The notes under the pieces: generated by a model
Database searches by the model: none
Told to the model about the DNA's origin: nothing
Seen by the model: the letters and a program-made list of their open reading frames with translations, nothing else
IMG/VR virus record: IMGVR_UViG_3300044608_001826
Span: 1 to 64,000 of that record
Origin: a virus
Length of the DNA stretch: 64,000 nt
Strand: one strand, 5' to 3'
In this document: piece after piece, positions 1 through 7,891 of the stretch
Layout: each line of letters begins with the position of its first letter
Position numbering within the stretch: position 1 is the first letter of the stretch
Made by a program: the position numbers and the translations under genes

Positions 1-114
1 AGTGTCGCTTATAGCCCTATAGCCCCCGCACCGACTACACAGGGCGCTGGCTGGTATGACTCAACTAATCAGCATCTGCGTATTTGGGACGGCACGGCCT
101 GGGTTCAGGTCTAA
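1..114 (+). CDS. C-terminal fragment of a tail fibre-type protein
   Basis: The open frame runs in from the left edge and ends with TAA; only the last 37 residues are present. They end in a tryptophan-rich motif (GWYD...LRIWDGTAWVQV) of the kind that closes many phage tail-fibre and needle repeats. The next + strand genes also look like fibre proteins, so this is read as part of the same virion cluster. The start lies outside the window and the full domain order is unknown. Confidence 0.6.
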   Translation, partial: SVAYSPIAPAPTTQGAGWYDSTNQHLRIWDGTAWVQV

Positions 115-139
115 TATCTGAAAGCCCAACCAAATCAAC

Positions 140-262
140 ATGGCCAAGCCCAAGAACATGCAGCAGATTGAGTCCAAGCCTAAGAAGACGCGACAAGGCA
201 ATGGACTGCACAGCAAACCGTCTCACGGTCGGAAGAAGACGCGTGGGCAGGGTAAGGGCTAA
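140..262 (+). CDS. Small basic protein (40 aa)
   Basis: A 40-residue protein starting MAKPKNMQQIE and ending in a Lys/Arg/Gly tail (GRKKTRGQGKG). It is strongly basic, with about one third Lys plus Arg, and has no hydrophobic segment. Very short basic proteins of this composition occur in cyanophage structural clusters, but I can assign no function; DNA or RNA binding would fit the charge. It lies 25 bases after the fibre fragment and 24 bases before the next gene, in the same direction. Confidence 0.55.
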   Translation: MAKPKNMQQIESKPKKTRQGNGLHSKPSHGRKKTRGQGKG

Positions 263-286
263 ACTGTAGTTATCTAAAGGGTCGAG

Positions 287-670
287 ATGGCTATCCTTTC
301 TTTTCAAGCAGGTGAAGCCATCTCGGCTGGGGATGTAGTTGGAGTTACCGCTTCAGGTGTCATCCGTAAGGGGATAGCGACCTTGCAAGAACAAGCTTCC
401 GTCATCGGAATTGCTTTAGACTCTGTTTCTGTCGGCAACTTAACCCGCGTCTGTAACGATTCCGTTCACACCTATTTAAATTCTTTTGTTCCAGATACTG
501 TACAGTATCTATCTCTTACTACATCAGGCGTATTAATTGATTACGACGCATGGCAATCGCAACTAAACTCTTTACCCAGCTCGGGCGCATTTTTAACTCG
601 TGTTGGGCGCACTTTATCAAATTCAGCTATTGAGTTAGAGATAGAGCGGCCAATTTATATCACAAAGTGA
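287..670 (+). CDS. Fibre/decoration-type virion protein
   Basis: 127 residues, all-beta in appearance, starting MAILSFQAGEAISAGDVV and ending in an alternating hydrophobic strand (IELEIERPIYI). The 'F-AGE-S-GDVV' opening and the ending recur in the gene at 1313 (FTAGETLSQGTVV... LQIEIEPAVVL), so the two are paralogues. This module is common in phage head-fibre, decoration and tail-fibre proteins and probably forms a surface-exposed beta domain. The start follows an AGGGTCGAG sequence. Function is inferred from family style and position between fibre genes. Confidence 0.6.
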   Translation: MAILSFQAGEAISAGDVVGVTASGVIRKGIATLQEQASVIGIALDSVSVGNLTRVCNDSVHTYLNSFVPDTVQYLSLTTSGVLIDYDAWQSQLNSLPSSGAFLTRVGRTLSNSAIELEIERPIYITK

Positions 671-703
671 TTTATACTGGAGTCACGAGAGTGATTTTTT
701 AAG

Positions 704-1306
704 GTGTTTGTTCTTAACGGAAATCCCCTCCCTTTAGATACTCCGTTTGAGGCAAACGGTACCCTGTACCCTGCTAATTGGTTGCGTTTAGCTACTCCTG
801 AAGAACGCGAAGCCATAGGAATTAAAGAAGTTCCGGATCCGCCTTATTACGATCAACGTTTTTATTGGGGTTATACCGCTAGTGGCACTTTAATTCCTAA
901 AGATCACACTCAACTTGTTACTCAGTGGACTGATACAACTCGTCAAACCGCTAATTCGCTGCTGAGTCCGACTGATTGGGTGATTGTTCGCGAAGTTGAT
1001 AATGGAACTCCTGCTTCCAGTGGACTTAAAGATTGGCGGCAGCAAATTCGTTACGCATGTGAAGATAAAGTTACGGCCATAGTATTAACTCCAGATACTC
1101 CAACTCTTGCAAATTATATTACGTACACCAGTCCGTCTGGAGGGTCAACATCGGATTACAGCTATTGGCCTCAGTTAAATCCTCCTGTTCCTCCTTCTGG
1201 ATCCCTTACGGAAGATTCCGGTTTTATTGATTTTTCGTCTGGTGACTCTACTCTTACCGAATCTTACGTTTCGGGTGACACCGGAACTGACACCGTAATC
1301 CTGTAA
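704..1306 (+). CDS. Tail-fibre assembly/chaperone-like protein
   Basis: 200 residues with a GTG start. Residues about 85-110 carry the motif LLSPTDWVIVREVDNGTPAS followed by a DWRQQIR stretch. This resembles the 'L..TDW...R..E.G...p..W..yR..LR' signature of tail-fibre assembly (Tfa-like/DUF4376-type) proteins, which fold or cap the neighbouring fibre tip. The C-terminal third is Ser/Thr/Gly/Asp rich, with repeated TLTE..(V/S)SGD segments, and is probably extended. It sits between two paralogous fibre-type genes, which supports the assembly role. The chaperone call is moderate; it may itself be a virion component. Confidence 0.5.
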   Translation: MFVLNGNPLPLDTPFEANGTLYPANWLRLATPEEREAIGIKEVPDPPYYDQRFYWGYTASGTLIPKDHTQLVTQWTDTTRQTANSLLSPTDWVIVREVDNGTPASSGLKDWRQQIRYACEDKVTAIVLTPDTPTLANYITYTSPSGGSTSDYSYWPQLNPPVPPSGSLTEDSGFIDFSSGDSTLTESYVSGDTGTDTVIL

Positions 1307-1312
1307 TAAATC

Positions 1313-1816
1313 ATGACAACTCGCGCAATCTTCAACCGACAGTACACTGATTACACCCCAGGGGGTCAACAAGTTTGGCTCGTTAACGGAGCAGGTGTAA
1401 CAACCAGTCCTGTTACCTCTCAGTCTTTCACTGCTGGCGAAACTCTTAGTCAGGGCACTGTCGTCTATTTAAGTGGCACATACGTACTAGCGGCGAGTGC
1501 CGCAAGCGGCGTGGCAACAGCTAACTACAGTCCTATAGGTATTACGACAGAAGCCGCGATAACTTCCGCACAAGTTAACGTTACTTTTGACGATACTGCT
1601 GTCCTGACTTCCGTTAATCTGGTAGGGGAAACTCAATTAGTGCCAGGTGAATATTATTATTTATCTAAATATCCAGGTCAGTTAACAAGGTATTCGACGG
1701 CATCTGGTTTAGTTACAGCTGCTAGCGGATATGCCGCTTTAGTTAATGTTGGACAGGCGTTAAGTTCTTCTGAGTTACAAATAGAAATTGAGCCTGCCGT
1801 AGTTCTCTACGACTGA
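1313..1816 (+). CDS. Fibre/decoration-type virion protein, paralogue
   Basis: 167 residues, predicted beta-rich and Ala/Ser/Thr rich. After a 30-residue N-terminal extension it carries the same 'SFTAGETLSQGTVVYLSG' opening and 'LQIEIEPAVV' ending as the gene at 287, so the two share a module. The central part (VPGEYYYLSKYPGQLT) matches the tail-tip/collar beta domains often placed at the end of fibres. It starts seven bases after the upstream stop, indicating translation as one unit. Confidence 0.6.
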   Translation: MTTRAIFNRQYTDYTPGGQQVWLVNGAGVTTSPVTSQSFTAGETLSQGTVVYLSGTYVLAASAASGVATANYSPIGITTEAAITSAQVNVTFDDTAVLTSVNLVGETQLVPGEYYYLSKYPGQLTRYSTASGLVTAASGYAALVNVGQALSSSELQIEIEPAVVLYD

Positions 1817-1845
1817 AGCTATACTTAAGAAACGGAGGCTTAGCG

Positions 1846-2697
1846 ATGACTACACGTAAACCGCTTATTTTAATCAGCGGGGCCTATTCTGAGTTACCTC
1901 CGGGTGATTTTGTTCCTGGTGTCGATCCTACCGCTCAAGCTTCAGGTAACGCTGCTTTAGAGGCTGCTGCTAACGCCCTTGCTAGCGGTAATCTAGGTAT
2001 TGCAAATGCTGCGGTTGCTTTAGCTTCTGGCAACGCAGCTATAACGGATGCAGCTACCGCTTTAGCTTCAGGTAATGCTGCTATTGTAGTTGGAGCTAAC
2101 GCACTTGCCAGCGGTAACTTAGGTATTGCAAATGCCGCTATTGCTCAAGCTTCTGGCAATGCCGCTCTTGTAGTTGGAGCTAACGCTCTTGCTTCTGGCA
2201 ATGCCGCATTAACTAACGCTGCTACCGCTTTAGCTTCTGGTAACGCAGCTTTAGTTGTTGGGGCTACTGCACTTGCTTCCGGTAATGCAGCCCTTTCTGG
2301 TTTAGCCAACAAATACGATAAAGTCGGCGGCCCAATTTCTGGCCCCGCTTTTACTCAATCTCAAACTTTTGGTGTTCCTAGTGGGATTGTCACCAGCGGA
2401 GTGATAATTTTAAACTTCGGACAAAGAGATAACTTTGAGATTACGTTAGGCGGAAACTCAACATTAGGGCGCCCACTAAACGCCAGTGGCGGTCAGTGCG
2501 GAGCCATTATTGTCCGTCAAGACAATGGAGGGAGCCGTACCCTTAGCTATAGCGGCGGATGGGGGTTTGTCAGTAATACTGCGCCAACGTTAACAACAAC
2601 GGCGAGCGGCGTGGACATGCTCGGATATTACGTTGTTAATTCAAGCAGGATAAACGTAGTCGCTAATCTTAATTACAGCTCTGGTACTGTTTCATGA
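1846..2697 (+). CDS. Repeat-containing tail fibre (ASGN repeats)
   Basis: 283 residues. Residues about 30-155 consist of tandem repeats of roughly 14 residues built on ALASGNAA(L/I) and small hydrophobics, a likely extended or triple-stranded fibre shaft. The C-terminal 130 residues are a beta-rich head with FGQRDNFEITL and GCGA-type turns, similar to fibre tips. A GGAGG ribosome site lies 8 bases before ATG. The stop overlaps the next start (ATGA), so this and the lectin-like gene are translationally coupled and may form one fibre assembly. Confidence 0.7.
   Translation: MTTRKPLILISGAYSELPPGDFVPGVDPTAQASGNAALEAAANALASGNLGIANAAVALASGNAAITDAATALASGNAAIVVGANALASGNLGIANAAIAQASGNAALVVGANALASGNAALTNAATALASGNAALVVGATALASGNAALSGLANKYDKVGGPISGPAFTQSQTFGVPSGIVTSGVIILNFGQRDNFEITLGGNSTLGRPLNASGGQCGAIIVRQDNGGSRTLSYSGGWGFVSNTAPTLTTTASGVDMLGYYVVNSSRINVVANLNYSSGTVS
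1930..2310 (+). repeat. Tandem ~42-bp coding repeats of the fibre shaft
   Basis: DNA units encoding ALASGNAA-type motifs follow one another with drifted third positions (GCTTCTGG, GCTTCAGG, GCCAGCGG, GCTAGCGG). Two longer sub-units encoding NLGIANAA are near-identical at about 1990 and 2120. The repeat is maintained at protein level while the DNA diverges. Confidence 0.7.
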
Positions 2698-5093
2698 GTT
2701 TAACCGCAGGCAAGCAGTTACTTTTGTCGTCGGCTGCTGCAGGCGGCTACACCATCAGCCGCAGCCTGCGGTTTAACTCGGCGGATTCGGCTTACCTCAG
2801 CCGCACCCCCGCATCAGCCGGCAACCGCAAGACGTGGACCTGGGCGGGATGGGTGAAGAGGGCAGACCTGGCAAGCCAGCAAACACTTTTTGATGGATAT
2901 TCGGGAGGAAGCGATCGGACTCAAGTCATGCTTGATGAGGCCAACTTCAGGTTGCTCAATCAAGTTGGGGGCAGCGTAACTACAAACTTGATTAGCACTG
3001 CAGCATTTCGCGACGCATCAGCTTGGTGTCATCTTGTCGTTAATTGGAACACCCCCCAGGCGACATCTACCAATCGCGTCAAGGTTTACGTTAACGGCAT
3101 TGAAATTACTGCTTTCTCTACTGCAACCTATCCTGGACAAAACAACGACTCATATATCAATAGCAACGTCGCCCATGATATAGGTCGCACAGGCGCATTT
3201 GCGGAAGCATATTTTTCCGGCTACCTAGCCGACATCCACTTCATCGACGGCCAAGCGTTAGACCCCACCAGCTTCGGTGAGTTATCCGCCACGACCGGCG
3301 TGTGGATGCCTAAGGCGTACACCGGCAGCTACGGCACCAACGGCTTCAAACTCGATTTCGCGGACAACTCCGCCGCCACGGCTGCTGCACTCGGTAAAGA
3401 CACCAGCGGCAACGGCAACAACTGGACCCCGACGAATCTCAGCGTCACCGCTGGCGCAGGCAACGACAGCCTGATCGACGTACCCGTCAACGGCAGCCAG
3501 ACCGATACTGGCGTGGGGGGTGAGGTCAGGGGGAATTATGCGACGCTGAATCCGCTGAGATTGCAATCAACAGCAACTCTTAGCAATGGAAATATTGATC
3601 TAACCTGCGGCACAACGAACTTTGGCCTTGCCCTTGGGACCATCGGAATTACAAGCGGTAAACATTATTGGGAAATTACATGCAATAACATTTCCGCAAC
3701 AGGAGCTAACATGGGTATTGCAGATCAGGCAATTTCTTTAACTAGCTACCCTGGCGGAACTTCAACAAGCTACGGGTACAACGCCAATGGCTTCAAATAT
3801 ACTAACGGTGGCGGTTCAAGCTATGGCGCATCATACACAAACGGTGACGTGATAAGTGCTGCGCTTGATTTAGACGCCGGCACCCTTGTTTTTTATAAAA
3901 ACGGAGTATCTCAAGGCACCGCTTATTCATCACTGAGCGGTACGTTTTTCCCTGCCGTATCGTCTGGTGGCGGTAGTTCCACGTTTACCGTTAACTTTGG
4001 CGCTCGTAGTTTCGCCTACACCGCCCCCAGCGGCTTCAAGGCGCTCTGCACCGCTAACCTCCCCGCGCCCACCATCGTCAAGCCCAGCACGGTGATGGAT
4101 GTGGTGCTCTACACGGGCACCGGCTCCACGCTGACACCCACCAGTTCGCTCGGTTTCAGCCCCGATCTGGTCTGGATCAAGTCACGCTCTGCCGCCACCG
4201 ACAACACGCTGTATGACGCAGTGCGTGGCGCACAGGCACGGCTTGAGTCCAACAACACCGATACAGAAGTCACCAGTGACAACGGACTAACAGCGTTCAA
4301 CTCCGCAGGGTTTACGCTCGGCACACTGGCGCAGGTCAACACCAACGCCGCCACCTACGCCGCCTGGTGCTGGGACGCTGGCAGCTCCACCGTCAGCAAC
4401 ACCGCAGGCACCATCACGTCCAGTGTCAGGGCGTCGACTACCAATGGATGCTCTGTACTTACCTACACGGGCTCTGGATCTTTATCTTCAACAGTTGGCC
4501 ACGGTCTTGGCGTGGTTCCGGGCATGATTATTGTCAAACATAGGACCGGCACTGCATATGACTGGCGAGTATGGCACTCCTACTTTGGTACAGCGACTAC
4601 AAAAACATTGTTCCTTAATACCACTTCTGCAGAAGTCAGCGACGCCTCCGATGGCTATATAACAGGGATAACATCAACTGTCTTTGGCTTTGGCAGTAGG
4701 GTTAACGCTGTCAACACAAGCACTGTGGACTACGTCGCCTACTGCTTCGCCCCAGTAGCCGGGTACTCTTCTATGGGTAGTTATGTCGGGAATGGAAACG
4801 CAGATGGGCCGTTTGTGTATACCGGAATGCGTAGCCGCTGGATCATGATCAAGCGCGCCAGCGCCTCCCCCGGCAACTGGACGATTATCGACACTGCGCG
4901 AGAGGGCTACAACGTCGATAACGACCCGCTCTATCCCAACCTTGCCGATGCAGAAGGCACCACAGATCTAGCTGACATCCTCAGCAATGGCTTCAAACTG
5001 CGCAGCACCGACGCATCAATGAACGCATCAGGTGGCACCTATGTGTATGCGGCCTTCAGTGAGGCTGCCTTCCAGTATTCCCGAGCCCGCTAA
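2694..5093 (+). CDS. Large lectin-like receptor-binding protein (LamG + SPRY-like)
   Basis: 799 residues. Residues about 20-200 match a concanavalin/LamG-type jelly roll: SLRFNSADSAYLSRTP, WTWAGWVKR, WCHLVVNWN, VKVYVNGIEI and IGRTGAF are in the family order. Residues about 290-445 resemble a SPRY/B30.2 fold (SGKHYWEITC, YGYNANGFKY, LDLDAGTLVFYKNGV). The last 350 residues contain a repeated 'GLGVVPGMIIVK(H/S)R.....W.V' type unit, common in cyanophage adhesins. Such proteins bind cell-surface glycans. Base composition changes inside the gene: about 3230-3530 and 4020-4430 are clearly GC-richer than 3540-3990, so the gene looks mosaic. Confidence 0.75.
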   Translation: MSLTAGKQLLLSSAAAGGYTISRSLRFNSADSAYLSRTPASAGNRKTWTWAGWVKRADLASQQTLFDGYSGGSDRTQVMLDEANFRLLNQVGGSVTTNLISTAAFRDASAWCHLVVNWNTPQATSTNRVKVYVNGIEITAFSTATYPGQNNDSYINSNVAHDIGRTGAFAEAYFSGYLADIHFIDGQALDPTSFGELSATTGVWMPKAYTGSYGTNGFKLDFADNSAATAAALGKDTSGNGNNWTPTNLSVTAGAGNDSLIDVPVNGSQTDTGVGGEVRGNYATLNPLRLQSTATLSNGNIDLTCGTTNFGLALGTIGITSGKHYWEITCNNISATGANMGIADQAISLTSYPGGTSTSYGYNANGFKYTNGGGSSYGASYTNGDVISAALDLDAGTLVFYKNGVSQGTAYSSLSGTFFPAVSSGGGSSTFTVNFGARSFAYTAPSGFKALCTANLPAPTIVKPSTVMDVVLYTGTGSTLTPTSSLGFSPDLVWIKSRSAATDNTLYDAVRGAQARLESNNTDTEVTSDNGLTAFNSAGFTLGTLAQVNTNAATYAAWCWDAGSSTVSNTAGTITSSVRASTTNGCSVLTYTGSGSLSSTVGHGLGVVPGMIIVKHRTGTAYDWRVWHSYFGTATTKTLFLNTTSAEVSDASDGYITGITSTVFGFGSRVNAVNTSTVDYVAYCFAPVAGYSSMGSYVGNGNADGPFVYTGMRSRWIMIKRASASPGNWTIIDTAREGYNVDNDPLYPNLADAEGTTDLADILSNGFKLRSTDASMNASGGTYVYAAFSEAAFQYSRAR

Positions 5094-5135
5094 CCTTCAA
5101 CTACGGACCTGATCGCCACGTTCTCACTTAACTTT

Positions 5136-6011
5136 TTATAGTAATTTAACTAAATTAGTAAATTTATTACGCCATATTGTTTTATACATTTCCCACAGAT
5201 TTTTACATTGTTTAGTAACTATATCTACATCTTTAGTTAGATTATTTATTACTTTTTCGTGCAATTTTTCCCAATCTTGTTCGATAATAAAAGGTAGTTC
5301 TGCTCCACTAAAAACACCGTGCCAATAGGAAGGGTATAACTTAAACTGGTTTGAATTTGTAAGCGTTATAGGAATACATCCCGCTTCTAACGCCTCATAA
5401 AGTCTAAATGAGTCCATACTATCCTGACCTGAAGGGCATAAAGCAAAAACACTTTCTTGAAGCATTTCGACATATTCTTTCGTACTTAACCCATCTGCCG
5501 CCCCGAAACCGCTGCACGCATGAACTTTGTTCGGACGTTCGTCTTTAAACAGATCTACAGCTTTTTTTCTATCCCCATGGAGCGTCCCTGCGAACGACCA
5601 CAGTAAATCACGGTTTTCAGTGTCCTTTAAATTCAGATATTTATGAAAATCCCTTTTATACCCCAACCCAAAAACTGTAACTTTTGGGTTAGTTAAAAAA
5701 TTGGGATGTATATAGTTCCGCATACACCCAACACAGTTCGGATCATGCAGCCATTCGCAGGGATCTATAAGATTTTCATCACTTAGCAGAACAATGGCGT
5801 ATTTTTTACCCTTACGTCTTAATTCGTCTAAGACAGCCCGGTACGGAACCGCGTGGCTGCAAATAAGTACTGTGTTGTAGTCTGTATTTATCCTTCTGTA
5901 GTCGTACTCAATATCTATGTAGTCTTGTACGTCACTAAATAAAAACTTAAGCCAATCAAGTTCAAAGAGATTCTCATCAGAGGTCAGCCACTGGATTTTT
6001 ACGTCGTTCAT
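5136..6011 (-). CDS. Exostosin-family (GT47-like) glycosyltransferase
   Basis: 291 residues. The C-terminal half carries the exostosin signature FALCPSGQDSMDSFRLYEAL followed by EAGCIPI. In GT47/exostosin domains this forms the nucleotide-sugar pocket ('LCPrG..t.SfRlyEAl.aGciPV'). The N-terminal half has Rossmann-like beta/alpha alternation (YNTVLICSHAV; YAIVLLSDENL). The enzyme probably transfers a sugar from a nucleotide donor. It is on the strand opposite its neighbours and convergent with the lectin gene. The DNA is AT-richer than that gene, suggesting separate acquisition. A role in modifying host or virion surface glycans is inference. Confidence 0.75.
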   Translation of the reverse strand: MNDVKIQWLTSDENLFELDWLKFLFSDVQDYIDIEYDYRRINTDYNTVLICSHAVPYRAVLDELRRKGKKYAIVLLSDENLIDPCEWLHDPNCVGCMRNYIHPNFLTNPKVTVFGLGYKRDFHKYLNLKDTENRDLLWSFAGTLHGDRKKAVDLFKDERPNKVHACSGFGAADGLSTKEYVEMLQESVFALCPSGQDSMDSFRLYEALEAGCIPITLTNSNQFKLYPSYWHGVFSGAELPFIIEQDWEKLHEKVINNLTKDVDIVTKQCKNLWEMYKTIWRNKFTNLVKLL

Positions 6012-6059
6012 ACTTCAGTTAAGGCGTGTCTCACCTTAGCGTGAGTCACTTAAAATAGG

Positions 6060-6455
6060 TTGTTGTTTTGGGCGCCTTCGTTGGAATGTAAGCATTGTGT
6101 TTCCGAGCTGTATAAAGCTGATTCCGACAAGCTCAACGACGAAGCTTTTGTCAGACAAGCTCTAGTTAGCGCTGCTGAGCTTGCGGGTGCGACGCTTATC
6201 GACGTGAGGACACATGCTTTCGAACCTCAGGGGATCACCGGTTTCGCCCTTCTAGCGGAGTCTCACATCAGCATCCACACGTGGCCCGAGCACCGATTCG
6301 CCGCCGTGGACGCCTTTACGTGCGGTGAAACAACTAATCCCGAACTCGCCTGTAATTATTTAGCAGCCTCCTTCGATTCCTCAGGACATGTAGTTAATTT
6401 TATTGAGCGATCTACTCCCCCTTCCTTAACAAAATCTAACGTGTATCAAATGTAG
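6060..6455 (+). CDS. speD: S-adenosylmethionine decarboxylase
   Basis: 131 residues, the normal length for prokaryotic class 1 AdoMetDC. The enzyme makes decarboxylated SAM, the aminopropyl donor for spermidine. The self-cleavage/active site is intact: [11 protein letters not shown] with the pyruvoyl-forming serine at residue 68, the catalytic histidine at 73 and the cysteine at 88 (DAFTCGE), spaced exactly as in the Thermotoga enzyme. No ATG is in frame, so a TTG start (6060, or a TTG just downstream) is used. speD is a known auxiliary metabolic gene of cyanophages. No speE or speA is visible here, so host enzymes would supply putrescine and the synthase. Confidence 0.93.
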   Translation: MLFWAPSLECKHCVSELYKADSDKLNDEAFVRQALVSAAELAGATLIDVRTHAFEPQGITGFALLAESHISIHTWPEHRFAAVDAFTCGETTNPELACNYLAASFDSSGHVVNFIERSTPPSLTKSNVYQM

Positions 6456-6489
6456 CTAAAATATAACTAACTTCCGTACGTACGCTTTT

Positions 6490-6885
6490 GTGAGCGAGTC
6501 GGATCTTATATTTGATTTACATTGTCTGCAGCGGCGGACCGCCAGAAAAAGATTTCGAAAGGATATTCTAGATGCTTGGGATAATTTGTGTGCTTATTGC
6601 GGTTCTGATCGCGCTCATACTCTTGATCATATAATAGCTAAGGCTAAAGGAGGCCCTACTAAACGAGGTAATCTATTAGCTGCGTGTCCCACATGTAACC
6701 TTGCTAAATCTGATTTTGATTGGTTTACATGGTTTCGCTCACAGTTATTCTGGACGCACGAAAGAGAATTAGCTATATGGAATTGGCTTAGTTATAATCA
6801 TGAAGTAAGCATTGCTGCTCGTGAATACGAAGAGTTGTGTCGGAAGCCCTTAAAGCTCCCGACATCGGACGCATACAACGATTAG
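6490..6885 (+). CDS. HNH endonuclease
   Basis: 131 residues from GTG. The HNH motif is complete: CAYCGS with a DHIIAKAKGG block, then a GNLLAACPTCN block. Two CxxC pairs bind structural zinc, while the aspartate-histidine pair of DHI and the asparagine of GNL belong to the betabetaalpha-Me active site. Free-standing HNH genes in phages are often homing nucleases or packaging-associated nickases; its distance from the terminase favours the former. No intron boundary is obvious nearby. Confidence 0.88.
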   Translation: MSESDLIFDLHCLQRRTARKRFRKDILDAWDNLCAYCGSDRAHTLDHIIAKAKGGPTKRGNLLAACPTCNLAKSDFDWFTWFRSQLFWTHERELAIWNWLSYNHEVSIAAREYEELCRKPLKLPTSDAYND

Positions 6886-6887
6886 TT

Positions 6888-7064
6888 TTACTTCTTGGCC
6901 AGCTTGCTAATGATGCCAGCTAAGATCTCAAGTACTCGATAGTACTTAGCCACTGCCTCGTCATCACGAGGAGTAGGCGTAAGGTTGACGATTGTCAGCG
7001 CCAGAGCGTGGACGGCAATAAGAACAGCCAAAAACTCTTCAGCACGAGAAATGAGTTCTTCCAT
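6888..7064 (-). CDS. Small membrane protein, holin candidate
   Basis: 58 residues from ATG 7064 (MEELISRAEE). One hydrophobic segment (FLAVLIAVHALALTIVNL, about residues 10-27) is followed by TPTPRDDEAVAKYYRVLEILAGI. The 'IVNLTPTP.DDE...Y...E.LAGI' pattern is found in a widespread small phage membrane protein usually encoded near lysis genes. It lies on the strand opposite the lysozyme 0.8 kb away. Holin function is plausible by size, topology and neighbourhood, but there is no diagnostic motif. Confidence 0.6.
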   Translation of the reverse strand: MEELISRAEEFLAVLIAVHALALTIVNLTPTPRDDEAVAKYYRVLEILAGIISKLAKK

Positions 7065-7090
7065 GATTAAACACCCCAACTAAATTTATT

Positions 7091-7360
7091 CTAAGCTTTT
7101 TCCCCAAGCTTACTCATTATCAACTGGTCTAGTTTGTCGTTTATATGATTTAATCGATCTTTAATTTCATTTAAGCCATAGTTTAAATCAGACTTTGAAG
7201 CATAAATTAATGGAAATTCCACTATAGTTTTCTCGACTTCATCTAATCGTTTTTTTACACCATTAAATCTGTCATTTAAGACGTTTTGTCGCTGTTGGTG
7301 CGACCATGTGAAAAAACCGGTTGCAGCAGCCAAGCCAGCTATAGTCGCTTCCAAGCTCAT
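7091..7360 (-). CDS. Small membrane-anchored coiled-coil protein
   Basis: 89 residues. A short N-terminal hydrophobic segment (ATIAGLAAATGFFTW) precedes a heptad-rich helix (residues about 25-85: VKKRLDEVEKTI, LNEIKDRLNHINDKLDQLI). This layout, one membrane span and a cytoplasmic or periplasmic coiled coil, is seen in accessory lysis proteins, antiholins and spanin-like factors. It is 26 bases upstream of the holin candidate on the same strand, so the two form a pair. Specific function unknown. Confidence 0.55.
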   Translation of the reverse strand: MSLEATIAGLAAATGFFTWSHQQRQNVLNDRFNGVKKRLDEVEKTIVEFPLIYASKSDLNYGLNEIKDRLNHINDKLDQLIMSKLGEKA

Positions 7361-7453
7361 GTTCCGTTTCTTTCTGAGTTAATTTTATTCGTTTGTAAGG
7401 GTAACCGCCTGAGTATTTTTGTTTAAAATATAGTTACTGATACCTGACCCCTC

Positions 7454-7891
7454 GTGGCTCAATATACTAAAAACCTTGAATTAGACGGCGTTTTAAATAG
7501 CGGGCTTACGGACCCGTCCCGCCGTACAGGGTCTACCCATTTTGATCAGCGCCGCACTCTTGATGCTAGCGGTGTTGTTGTAGTTACCTCCGCGAATCGT
7601 ACATACGCTGCTGACGGTATCTACGGGATTGCAGATTATTACCAGCTAACTGTTAACGCTACCGGCATTCTTCGCGTCGATATCCGCAATCAAAACTCTT
7701 GCGGCGATGTTGTTGTACTGGATTCCACTGGCACTGAGGTTTTAGTGGCATCGCCTTCGAAGTACAGCACTCGTGCAACTACGACTACTTCCACCACTAT
7801 TAACTCCTCCGGTACTTACGCCACTTATATCCAATTAAAAGGTCGCAGCGGTTCGGAGTACCGCGTGGGGATTAATGTCTCCAGTACCTGA
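7454..7891 (+). CDS. Beta-rich small protein, possible virion component
   Basis: 145 residues from GTG. Thr/Ser/Gly-rich with regular beta-strand spacing (YYQLTVNATGILRVDIRN; GDVVVLDSTGTEVLV; TYATYIQLKGRSGSEYRVGIN). This looks like an eight-stranded sandwich similar to PPC-type or fibre-tip domains. It has no signal peptide. Its stop overlaps the lysozyme start by one base (TGATG), so it is translated together with the lysin; it may be a cell-wall or capsule-binding partner. I do not recognise the family. Confidence 0.5.
   Translation: MAQYTKNLELDGVLNSGLTDPSRRTGSTHFDQRRTLDASGVVVVTSANRTYAADGIYGIADYYQLTVNATGILRVDIRNQNSCGDVVVLDSTGTEVLVASPSKYSTRATTTTSTTINSSGTYATYIQLKGRSGSEYRVGINVSST

Noticed and set aside
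3277-3566. Open frames on both strands inside the lectin gene
   Set aside because: They lie in the GC-rich part of a well-supported long gene, in other frames, with Pro/Ala/Arg-rich translations typical of shadows.
6490-6885. HNH gene as part of an intron
   Set aside because: The neighbouring genes are intact and no broken gene or group I/II intron core could be found on either side.
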